58,310 nucleotides of DNA from a virus: positions 1 to 58,310 of IMG/VR virus record IMGVR_UViG_3300043570_001864. One strand, 5' to 3'. Positions within the stretch are counted from its first letter, which is position 1; every line of letters begins with the position of its first letter. Shown here one piece after another: positions 38,959-46,361 of this stretch. A program made the translations under genes and the position numbers. Under the pieces are notes generated by a model. That model had not been told where the DNA came from, did no database searches, and saw nothing but the letters and a program-made list of their open reading frames with translations.

Positions 38959-41295
38959 ATGGAAAAAAATATTAATCCAGAGATCAACAGATTAAACATG
39001 GAAACATCTAAGCAAGCAGCTGATTCTTTAAGAGAATGGGCAGGATTAGGTGCTTCTCAAGCTCCTGTTGCTTCTTCATTTCTTAATGGCTCAACTGCTC
39101 AGCACTTAAACGAATCTGCATTTCCAGATATGTCAACTAAAGCTTCTAAAAGAACTTCTTTCAGCTTTGGTGTTTTAAATACTGTTTCAGCATTAAGAAA
39201 CTCAAGCTTAAATGAATTACCAGCAGGTAAAATTCTTTTAGAAAAATACAATTACTTACTAATAGAAAAAGGTATTTCTGAATCCTTTATTATTGAAGAA
39301 TTGTTAAACGATCTTAGCTCTTTTTCTTGGGAAAATTCAGTTAAACCAGTTTTAGAAAACTTAACAAATACTTTTGAAAGTAACAGAAGAGAAGTTGAGG
39401 TTTTAAAAACTTACGAGACTATTAAGAATAATTCAGGAAAAGAACTTTTTTCAGATGCTACAGACCAAATGAAAAATTGGTTATCCTCAGAAAAAAGAAG
39501 CTCAGATACTTTAGTTCACGGATTAAAAAGATTTGGATTTAACCCGATGGTTAGAAATTTAGTTAGTTTCCTTTCAATTTACGAAAATCAAGGCACTAGC
39601 AAATTTAATGTTGGATTTGACAATAATATTTGCGAGATCAGTAATATCTATTCTCCAGTATATGTTAACGAAAATGAAGTGGTATTTTACTCTTCTGGTA
39701 AATTCTTAAAACTTCAAGAATCTGAAGGAACTATTTTTGAATGCGAAATGGAAGAAGTTCCTGCTGAGCTACAAGACAAAGCTTCAATCTTAGCTGATAG
39801 AGACGTTAGAGTTGAGAATAACAGAATATTATTAACACTTGGAAATAATAAAATCGAGATCTCTTTTGCAAATGAATCAAAAACTATCTTCTTTGATGGT
39901 AAAGAAATTAAGGAAGAAGATTTACCGCTTGCAGTAAGTGTTTCAACTAATAACTTATTGGAAAATTCAAACTACAAGATCAATAAAGCAATTTTTATTG
40001 CTAAAGTTGCTGATGAGATTATTGATTTGGATTTTGGTAAAAAAATTAAATCTAAAGTTTATGAAGGTGTAGAAGCTAATATATTTAAAATTGGCGCAAC
40101 TATCTACGTTCAAACAGTTAATCCAGCAATGAAATTAAATAAAATCTACGAAGCTAATGCTACTCAAGCTATTAATATCGTTAAAGACTTTATTAAATAT
40201 GATATCTCTGAATCTTTAACAGAATTCTTAGATGGCGAAGTAGCTTTCTTAAGCGTTATGAAAAATGACAAAACAGAAATCGTTAAGAATATTGATATCT
40301 TAGAAAGCGAATTAAGAAAATTAGATGTTGTTAAGGAACAAAATCCTCTTATTGCTAATTCTGATGAACTAATATCTTTAGAAGAAGGTATCGAAAACGA
40401 AATCGAATCTTTAAAAGACAGATGGAATCAAATCAATGTAGAAATTGAAAGATTTGAAAATAAAGCTAAAGACGTTTCTTCAAATATGAATGAAGATCTT
40501 GGATATCCAATTGATACTGAGGTTAGAGTAAAAAGAAACGGCGTTAAAGGCAGAGTGATTGGAGTAGACGGAAGCTCTAAGACTTACACTATATTATTCC
40601 AAGAGGGTAAAACAGGAGAATATTTCTTCTCTGATGTAGAAGATCTTACTGATGAAGTTAACAACTACGACATTAAAACTCCTGATTTAGATATTGAATA
40701 CACTGACGATTTAGCTAATGAATCTAATCAAAATTTAGCATCTGCACCAGGAAATAAAGGAGGTAGTTATAAAGATAAATCGGTTATGAATTTATCTAAA
40801 AAACACATGGCTGCTGCTCCTAATAAAAAAACAGGATCATCTCCTAAATTTATAGATAATGATTCAAATGCTAATTTTGGAAAAACACCTAAGTCTGGTA
40901 AAAGAACATCTGAAACAGGAAACAGTGTAAAATCTGGAGCTAGTAATTTAGCAAAACTTCCTAAAGGATCTGCTGGTAAAGGACAAAACTTTATTGATGG
41001 ATTAGAAAATTTAGATTTAGCTAAAGCACCAAGTGGATCTGTTAAAGGATCAGCTAAATTTATTCAAGATCTTAAGAATATGAATCTTGCAATTAAAGAG
41101 AGTCAAAAAAATTCGCACATTGAAAAAGCTCCTGCAGGATCAAAAGAAGTACCTAAAAAGTTTATTGAAAAAGAAGAGAGAGCTAATTTAGCAGATGCTC
41201 ACGGAAATTCCAATAAGAATGGTAAAAGATTTGCAGAAGCAGATTCTGTAGCAGCATTTGCTACTACACCAGGGAGAGCATCAAAAAAAAAGTAA
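38959..41295 (+). CDS. large virion-associated protein with C-terminal short-motif repeats; probable frameshift donor
   Basis: 778 residues. Residues 1-500 are helical and soluble, with a coiled coil near 435-510 (KNIDILESELRKLD, EEGIENEIESLKDRWNQINV). Residues 515-555 (DTEVRVKRNGVKGRVIGVDG, YTILFQEGKTGEYFFSD) look like an SH3/Tudor or KOW-like barrel. The last 190 residues hold about eight degenerate repeats of about 20 residues with core xLAKAPxGSxKGxxKFIxD, ending GRASKKK. Codon use favours A/T-ending optimal codons as in abundant proteins. The 3' end TCA AAA AAA AAG TAA contains A AAA AAG, and a -1 shift opens an 83-codon extension. Role unknown; perhaps scaffold or internal head protein. 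Confidence 0.7.
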   Translation: MEKNINPEINRLNMETSKQAADSLREWAGLGASQAPVASSFLNGSTAQHLNESAFPDMSTKASKRTSFSFGVLNTVSALRNSSLNELPAGKILLEKYNYLLIEKGISESFIIEELLNDLSSFSWENSVKPVLENLTNTFESNRREVEVLKTYETIKNNSGKELFSDATDQMKNWLSSEKRSSDTLVHGLKRFGFNPMVRNLVSFLSIYENQGTSKFNVGFDNNICEISNIYSPVYVNENEVVFYSSGKFLKLQESEGTIFECEMEEVPAELQDKASILADRDVRVENNRILLTLGNNKIEISFANESKTIFFDGKEIKEEDLPLAVSVSTNNLLENSNYKINKAIFIAKVADEIIDLDFGKKIKSKVYEGVEANIFKIGATIYVQTVNPAMKLNKIYEANATQAINIVKDFIKYDISESLTEFLDGEVAFLSVMKNDKTEIVKNIDILESELRKLDVVKEQNPLIANSDELISLEEGIENEIESLKDRWNQINVEIERFENKAKDVSSNMNEDLGYPIDTEVRVKRNGVKGRVIGVDGSSKTYTILFQEGKTGEYFFSDVEDLTDEVNNYDIKTPDLDIEYTDDLANESNQNLASAPGNKGGSYKDKSVMNLSKKHMAAAPNKKTGSSPKFIDNDSNANFGKTPKSGKRTSETGNSVKSGASNLAKLPKGSAGKGQNFIDGLENLDLAKAPSGSVKGSAKFIQDLKNMNLAIKESQKNSHIEKAPAGSKEVPKKFIEKEERANLADAHGNSNKNGKRFAEADSVAAFATTPGRASKKK
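40732..41292 (+). repeat. degenerate ~60-bp coding repeat (xLAKAPxGS..KFI motif)
   Basis: About eight copies of a 17-25-residue unit: a small hydrophobic (NLA), A/L-x-P, a Gly/Ser/Lys-rich turn, and KFI(D/E). Examples: NLAKLPKGSAGKGQNFIDGL, DLAKAPSGSVKGSAKFIQDL, IEKAPAGSKEVPKKFIEKEE, NLADAHGNSNKNGKRFAEAD. The copies are diverged at DNA level, so the repeat is old and probably selected. Confidence 0.7.
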
Positions 41296-41361
41296 TTACG
41301 AAGAAAATAATTGAGTCTGTTGGCCAAAAATCCGAAGAGGGTATTGGCAACAGACTCAATT
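41286..41361 (+). promoter_or_regulatory. predicted -1 ribosomal frameshift signal: A AAA AAG plus downstream stem-loop
   Basis: The heptamer A AAA AAG (41286-41292), the same as in E. coli dnaX, is in the correct phase for the 38959 gene and is followed at once by TAA. A 14-bp perfect stem pairs 41309-41322 with 41348-41361, extended after one bulged G by four more pairs, with a 16-nt loop. The spacer of 16 bases is longer than usual. The run of nine A residues could also cause transcriptional slippage. Confidence 0.65.
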
Positions 41362-41543
41362 TTGTTTTAGATGATTTGAAAGATTGTCTAGCAAAGATAA
41401 AGGAATTGGAAACTTCTAGCGAAGAACACGGTAAGATAGGTATAGAAACAATTAGAAATTCGAGGATAAATTTGGAAAAATTAAGATTAAATTTAGAAGA
41501 TCAAATAGAGAAACTCCAAAATAACAGCCCCGAAGCACAATGA
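41292..41543 (+). CDS. frameshift-accessed C-terminal extension (coiled-coil, ~83 codons)
   Basis: The -1 frame after the slippery site reads VITKKIIESVGQKSEEGIGN, then RLNFVLDDLKDCLAKIKELE, and a final charged helix ending QIEKLQNNSPEAQ. It has clear protein-like composition, heptad hydrophobics and ends in TGA overlapping the next ATG as ATGA (41540-41543). There is no ATG, GTG or early TTG to start it independently (first TTG is 28 codons in). It continues uninterrupted upstream into the A run of the 38959 gene. I therefore infer a fusion of 778 plus about 83 residues made by frameshift or slippage. Confidence 0.65.
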   Translation, partial: VITKKIIESVGQKSEEGIGNRLNFVLDDLKDCLAKIKELETSSEEHGKIGIETIRNSRINLEKLRLNLEDQIEKLQNNSPEAQ

Positions 41544-41896
41544 TATATGTAAAAAACAAAGAGCTTAAAAGAGCTTTACAAGAAAGCAAAGAAGTAGGAA
41601 AACTCACATCCGAAACTGTGCAAATGTTTACTTTAATAGTAAACGGAATGTCTAAGACCCATTCATACAGAGATCACGAAGATCGCGAAGATTGTATCTC
41701 ATTCGGATTAGAGGATTTAATAAAATACTGGAACAGATACGATCCAGCAAAATCTGATAATCCTTTTGCTTTCATTTCGCAAATAGCACATAATGGAATG
41801 AAGAAAGGATGGAAAAAAATATATCCACCTAAAGCTCCTAAAACTATACCATTTTCAAGAATCGTAAGAGAAGAAAATTCCAATTATAATATATAA
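41540..41896 (+). CDS. late-transcription sigma factor (T4 gp55-like)
   Basis: 118 residues starting MIYVKNKELKRALQESKEVG. It follows the T4 gp55 pattern: YVNNKELLxAI at the N-terminus, IVNGMSKTHSYRDH (T4 AEGLSKRFNF), DCISFGLEDLIKYWNRYDPA (ADGIEASIKGLHNFD), and NPFAFISQIAHNGMKKGWKK ([20 protein letters not shown]). This is sigma region 2, which reads the late -10 box. The C-terminal clamp-binding part is short. The ATG overlaps the stop of the frameshift ORF (ATGA). TATAAATA-like boxes before virion genes are the expected targets. Confidence 0.8.
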   Translation: MIYVKNKELKRALQESKEVGKLTSETVQMFTLIVNGMSKTHSYRDHEDREDCISFGLEDLIKYWNRYDPAKSDNPFAFISQIAHNGMKKGWKKIYPPKAPKTIPFSRIVREENSNYNI

Positions 41897-41902
41897 TTGT
41901 GA

Positions 41903-42388
41903 ATGGACATCAAAAAACTAAAGCCGAATGGTAAATGGAAGTCTGGTAAATACTACCCTACTAATCCAGAAAAGTATATTGGTGATATTCATAATATAAT
42001 TTATAGAAGCTCTTGGGAACAAAGATTTTGTCAGTATTGTGATATTAATCCCAATATAACTAAATGGAGCTCAGAACCTACAGGTATTCCTTATTGGAGT
42101 CCAATTGATAAAAAAGAACATAAATACTTTGTTGATTATTATATCCAGGTATTAAAAAATAACTCGGTAGAAAATTGGTTAATTGAAATAAAGCCAGAAG
42201 ATCAGTATGCTTTACATATGAGGCCAAAAGAGCCTACAGGTAATCTTACGGAAAAGAAAATAAGAAGCTATAATGAAAGACTCAAAACTTGGATCACAAA
42301 CAGATGTAAGTTTGAAGCAGCAACAAGATTTGCAGAATCTAGAGGTTATAAGTTTGGAGCTATAAACGAAACCTTTATAATGCGATGA
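41903..42388 (+). CDS. head completion protein (T4 gp4-like nuclease fold)
   Basis: 161 residues. Pattern of T4 gp4/gp50 family: GKWKSGKYYPTNPEKYIGD, IIYRSSWEQRFCQYCDINPN, WSSEPTGIPYWSPIDKKEHK, YFVDYYIQV, and IEIKPEDQ. The D...ExK arrangement (DYY, IEIK) is that of a TnsA-like PD-(D/E)XK fold. It acts in finishing the DNA-filled head before tail joining. It lies 6 bases after the late sigma gene and overlaps the next gene by 4 bases. Confidence 0.85.
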   Translation: MDIKKLKPNGKWKSGKYYPTNPEKYIGDIHNIIYRSSWEQRFCQYCDINPNITKWSSEPTGIPYWSPIDKKEHKYFVDYYIQVLKNNSVENWLIEIKPEDQYALHMRPKEPTGNLTEKKIRSYNERLKTWITNRCKFEAATRFAESRGYKFGAINETFIMR

Positions 42389-42978
42389 AACCTTTTAAAA
42401 CACAATTTGAAGATTATAAATTATCAGTATCTGGTCTTTCGTCATTAGCCGAGGATTCTTTTATGCACTGGTTTAAAACATTTGTAAATAGTAAGAGCCA
42501 ATTTAACCCTTCGAGTTTTTTGTCAGGTAAAGTTTATTCATTAGAATATAACGACCAATTAGAAAAATCTAAAAAATATATTAATAAAAGACCCATAGTA
42601 TTCTTTACTGGCTTTAAAAGCTACGAAGATAAGACAATATTTTATGGTATAGATTTAATATTGCTGTCTCCTCAATTTAGAATTCCTTTTTTTACAAGAA
42701 TACAAAGTGTTTATCAAGAAATCATAGAAAAGAACCAAGAAAAAATCGGCAGGGGGGAAATTAAATCACAGGTTCTGTTAAAAACAGATTACGAAACACT
42801 TGACACTATTCTTAAAGGAATAAACTATAAACATGCTTATAGAGCATGGGATTTAAAAAAAGTTCGTGATGTTGTGGAAATTCCTTACGAAGATTGGACT
42901 AGAATAGTATATCTGGATACTAGGTCAATTGAAGGGACCCAGTTAAATGAGATATATAAGAAAAATTTACAGATCTAA
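42385..42978 (+). CDS. conserved phage protein of unknown function next to portal
   Basis: 197 residues starting MKPFKTQFEDYKLSVSGLSS. The central part (SGKVYSLEYNDQLEK, RPIVFFTGFKS, YGIDLILLSPQFRIPFFTRI) has the shape of a conserved structural or assembly protein seen near head-completion genes of T4-like phages: Gly-x-hYxF, Pro-hhhhh, then G-hNhhhhPxxxR. I cannot name it with certainty. ATGA overlap with the gp4-like gene and TAATG overlap with portal 1 indicate one operon. Confidence 0.55.
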   Translation: MKPFKTQFEDYKLSVSGLSSLAEDSFMHWFKTFVNSKSQFNPSSFLSGKVYSLEYNDQLEKSKKYINKRPIVFFTGFKSYEDKTIFYGIDLILLSPQFRIPFFTRIQSVYQEIIEKNQEKIGRGEIKSQVLLKTDYETLDTILKGINYKHAYRAWDLKKVRDVVEIPYEDWTRIVYLDTRSIEGTQLNEIYKKNLQI

Positions 42979-44621
42979 TGGCTGGATTTACAGATGATAA
43001 AAAAACATTCTTTAGTGCTATTATAGATAGCGTTAAAAAAGTTGGCAGTTTTGGTATGTCTTATGAGGATCTAGTGATTAAAAATTCACAAGCAGTAGGT
43101 GTAAGCGAAGCACAATTCCTACAAAAAGGAGGTATTAAAGATGAGGCTTTCTTATTCGGTTTAAGAAGAGCAGATACAACAACTAAGCAGTATATAGCTT
43201 ATTTTGATAAAGATTATAAAAATAAAAAGCATTACTTACAAGGTTTTTCACAGAATCCAGAGATTGAATTTATTTTAGATACTATTTGTGATGAAGCTAT
43301 AGTGTATGACGAAAGAAACTTTTGGGCTTACTTCTCATTTATGCAGCACGATGATGTTGATGAAGAGACATACGATAAAGTACAAAAAAGATACAAAGAG
43401 ATCTATAATCTATTTGGATTTAACCAAGACATATTAGCTTGGCACTTATTCAGAAAATTCTTATCCGATGGTATATTATCTTTTGAAATAGTATTTGATA
43501 AGAAAGGTAAAAATATAGTAGGTTTTAAGGAATTAGATCCTGCTTCTCTTGTACCAACAGTAGAAGCACAGCCTGACGGATCATTTATAGACATATGGAT
43601 TCAATATCCAGATAACCCATCTTTGACTAGAAAGCTTTATGATTCGCAGATAATTTATATAAGTTATGCTAAAGGTGGAGGTACAGCAGGTAGAGTAAGT
43701 TATACTGAAAGATTAATTAGATCATTCAACTTACTTAGAATTATGGAACACACCAGAATCATCTGGAACGTAATGAATTCTTCTTATCGTATGGCAATGA
43801 CAGTTCCAATTGGAACTAAATCTCCGCAAAAAGCTAAACAGACTCTTGGAGAGTTAATGTCAATCTATAAAGAAGATATTAGATTAAATACTGATAGTGG
43901 AGAATTATCAGTAGACGGAAAACCCAAAATACAATTCTTTAAGAATTATTTAATGCCTTCATCTCCTAACGGAACACCAGATATTCAGCCTTTAGCTGGA
44001 GCAGGTGATGCTACCGCATTCTCCGATACTACGGTATTAAAATATTTTGCAAATAAATTAAGGATGGATTCTAAAATACCTGCTACTAGATTCGGTAGGG
44101 AAGAATCAGGATCAGAAGGTACTATTACATTTACTGCAGAAGGATTAGACCAAGAAGAAATTAGATTCGGTAAATTTATAAACAGATTAAGGTCAATATA
44201 CCAAGATATTTTAATGAAACCATTATGGGTTCAATTCTGTTTAGATTTTCCTAATCTAAAAACCGATTACATTCTAAAATCTGAATTCGGACTAGACTAC
44301 GTTAAGGAAAATATGTTTAGAGAAGCCAAGGATATGGAGGTAATGGTAGCAAGAAAGGATCAGGTTATAAAAATTTCAGGTCTACTAAATTCCGAAGGTA
44401 AAAAATACTTCAGTATGGATTTCTTAGTTGATAGATTTCTAGGAATGAATAACCAAGATATTTCCGATAACAAAAAAGCTAAAGAAGAAGCTGCTGATAA
44501 GAAAAAAGAAGCTGCAGGAGCAACAGGCGGAACACCAACTGAAGACGAAGCACCAGCTGAAGGAGCAACAGGTGAAGCACCAGCTGAAGAAGAAGAAGGA
44601 GGAGAAGAATTTACACTATAA
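42978..44621 (+). CDS. portal protein, copy 1 (T4 gp20-like)
   Basis: 547 residues. Portal signatures: EIEFILDTICDEAIVYDERN, FLSDGILSFEIVFDKKGKNI, FKELDPASLVP, SYTERLIRSFNLLRIMEHTR, IIWNVMNSSYRMAMTVPIGT, and FINRLRSIYQDILMKPLW. It forms the ring at the head vertex through which TerL packages DNA. The C-terminal 50 residues are a low-complexity Gly-Ala-Thr-Glu tail (GATGG, EGATGEAPAEEEEGG). The next gene is a full-length paralogue, a rare arrangement. Confidence 0.92.
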   Translation: MAGFTDDKKTFFSAIIDSVKKVGSFGMSYEDLVIKNSQAVGVSEAQFLQKGGIKDEAFLFGLRRADTTTKQYIAYFDKDYKNKKHYLQGFSQNPEIEFILDTICDEAIVYDERNFWAYFSFMQHDDVDEETYDKVQKRYKEIYNLFGFNQDILAWHLFRKFLSDGILSFEIVFDKKGKNIVGFKELDPASLVPTVEAQPDGSFIDIWIQYPDNPSLTRKLYDSQIIYISYAKGGGTAGRVSYTERLIRSFNLLRIMEHTRIIWNVMNSSYRMAMTVPIGTKSPQKAKQTLGELMSIYKEDIRLNTDSGELSVDGKPKIQFFKNYLMPSSPNGTPDIQPLAGAGDATAFSDTTVLKYFANKLRMDSKIPATRFGREESGSEGTITFTAEGLDQEEIRFGKFINRLRSIYQDILMKPLWVQFCLDFPNLKTDYILKSEFGLDYVKENMFREAKDMEVMVARKDQVIKISGLLNSEGKKYFSMDFLVDRFLGMNNQDISDNKKAKEEAADKKKEAAGATGGTPTEDEAPAEGATGEAPAEEEEGGEEFTL

Positions 44622-44627
44622 AAAAAT

Positions 44628-46274
44628 ATGGCAGGATTTCTAGATAATATTGGAAAGTTTAATCCTAATATCTCAAGGATATTAAAATCAATTAGTGGTT
44701 TAGGATCTTTTGGTATGGAATATAAAGATATGGTAATAGAGGATTCTATGGCTATAGGTATTTCAGAAGCTAATATGAGAGAAAGATTTGGATTCTCTGG
44801 AGATGACGAAGATTTTATTTATAGTATAGCTGCACAGGATACCACAAATAAAAAATACATAGCATACTTTGATAAAGATTATCCATTCAAAAGAGATTTT
44901 CTTAGAACATTTGCACTTAATGCTGAAATAGAATACATCTTAGACACTATTTGTGATGAAGGTATAGTTTACGATGAGAAGAACTTCTTCTGTCATCCTG
45001 CAACCATTAATATGGAATTAAAGGATGACGTATTAAAATCCTTAAGAGGCAATTTCAGAAAACTTTATGTCCTTCATAATTTTTGCAACGGTATAACGGG
45101 ATGGCAATATTTTAGACAATTAATTGTTGAGGGATTTTTGGCATTTGAAATCATTTATTCTAGTGACGGAAAAGAAATTGTGGGATTTAAAGAATTAGAT
45201 GCTATAAGTCTTACACCAGCTATAGAAAAAAAACCTGATGGCACAAGAGAAACTATCTGGTGGCAGTACTATGGTGAAACTACTAGACAAAGAAGATTAT
45301 TAGATGCACAGGTGATTTATATCTCTTACTCTAAAGCTAATTCAGTTTCAAGAATATCTTATACGGAAAGATTAATTAGATCTTTCAATTTGCTTAAGAT
45401 TATGGAGCATTCAAGGATTATCTGGAACGTAATGAATGCCCAGTACAGAATTAAAATGACAGTTCCTATCGGAAGTAAAGCTCCACAAAAAGCTAAAGAG
45501 ACTTTAGGAGAACTTATGTCAGTTTACAAAGAGGATATTAAACTCGATACCACATCAGGTGAATTATCTATAAATGGAAGACCCGATTTACAATTTTATA
45601 AAAATTATCTTTTTCCACAAAGTGGTGGCGAATCAGTAAAAGTGGAAACAATTAACGGACAAGGACCAAATCTGAACGTAATGGATTCTGTGGTTTATTT
45701 CTATAATAAATTAAGACAGGATTCAAAAATTCCATACAATAGATTCTCTTCTAGATTCGGTGTTAGTAGTAGCAATACATTTAAATCTGGTGCAGATGGT
45801 GCAGAAAGGGATGAAGTTAGATTTTCTAAATTTATAACAAGACTAAGATCTATCTTTCAGGAAATTATGGTTAAGCCATTATGGATCCAAATGTGTTTAG
45901 AATTTCCACATCTTAAAGACGATGCAGAATTTAGAAGTCAAATAGGTGTTAAGTTTGAAAGCGATAACATGTTTGGTGAATCTAGAGAGATTGAACAACT
46001 AATTAAAAAAGTAGATTTTGTAACTGCTTTAGGAGAGGTAAAAGAAACAATAAATGAAGAAGAAGTTCAATATTTCAATCAGGATTACTTAATAGAAAGA
46101 TGGTTAGATTTATCTAATGATGATATTAAGATGAACAAATTTTATGTTAAAAAAGCAGAGGAGGAAGTAAAAGCAGGAGCAACTGGAGCAGCAGAAGGAG
46201 CAACTGGAGCAGCAGAAGGAGCAACGGGAGCAGAAGGTGAAACTGGAGCAGAAGAAGAAGAAGCATCTATTTAA
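44628..46274 (+). CDS. portal protein, copy 2 (T4 gp20-like paralogue)
   Basis: 548 residues, collinear with copy 1 and sharing most signatures (EIEYILDTICDEGIVYDEKN, SYTERLIRSFNLLKIMEHSR, VPIGSKAPQKAKETLGELMS, FITRLRSIFQEIMVKPLW), but diverged in the first 60 residues, in the 340-390 region and near the C-terminus. The tail again consists of GATGAAEGATG repeats. Both genes are intact, so the portal may be a mixed ring, or one copy may have another role. Confidence 0.9.
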   Translation: MAGFLDNIGKFNPNISRILKSISGLGSFGMEYKDMVIEDSMAIGISEANMRERFGFSGDDEDFIYSIAAQDTTNKKYIAYFDKDYPFKRDFLRTFALNAEIEYILDTICDEGIVYDEKNFFCHPATINMELKDDVLKSLRGNFRKLYVLHNFCNGITGWQYFRQLIVEGFLAFEIIYSSDGKEIVGFKELDAISLTPAIEKKPDGTRETIWWQYYGETTRQRRLLDAQVIYISYSKANSVSRISYTERLIRSFNLLKIMEHSRIIWNVMNAQYRIKMTVPIGSKAPQKAKETLGELMSVYKEDIKLDTTSGELSINGRPDLQFYKNYLFPQSGGESVKVETINGQGPNLNVMDSVVYFYNKLRQDSKIPYNRFSSRFGVSSSNTFKSGADGAERDEVRFSKFITRLRSIFQEIMVKPLWIQMCLEFPHLKDDAEFRSQIGVKFESDNMFGESREIEQLIKKVDFVTALGEVKETINEEEVQYFNQDYLIERWLDLSNDDIKMNKFYVKKAEEEVKAGATGAAEGATGAAEGATGAEGETGAEEEEASI

Positions 46275-46295
46275 GAAACTTAGTATTTTATAACA

Positions 46296-46303
46296 AGTAT
46301 AAT
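46296..46303 (+). promoter_or_regulatory. AGTATAAT box
   Basis: AGTATAAT after AAGAAACTTAGTATTTTATAAC, upstream of the host-type promoter of the ligase gene. One of four identical octamers near gene starts. Confidence 0.4.
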
Positions 46304-46314
46304 AATAGAAATCA

Positions 46315-46346
46315 TTTTTATTATTTAGTAGGTATTTCTACATTTG
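46315..46346 (+). promoter_or_regulatory. Bacteroidota-type promoter (T-run, TACATTTG)
   Basis: AAATCA and T5 (46315-46319), then 19 bases, then TACATTTG (46339-46346), matching TAnnTTTG. ATG of the ligase is 15 bases downstream. Confidence 0.55.
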
Positions 46347-46361
46347 TTTAAAATATATCGG

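Noticed and set aside
46344-46361. TTG start for the ligase gene
   Set aside because: It overlaps the TACATTTG promoter element; ATG 46362 lies 15 bases downstream of it.
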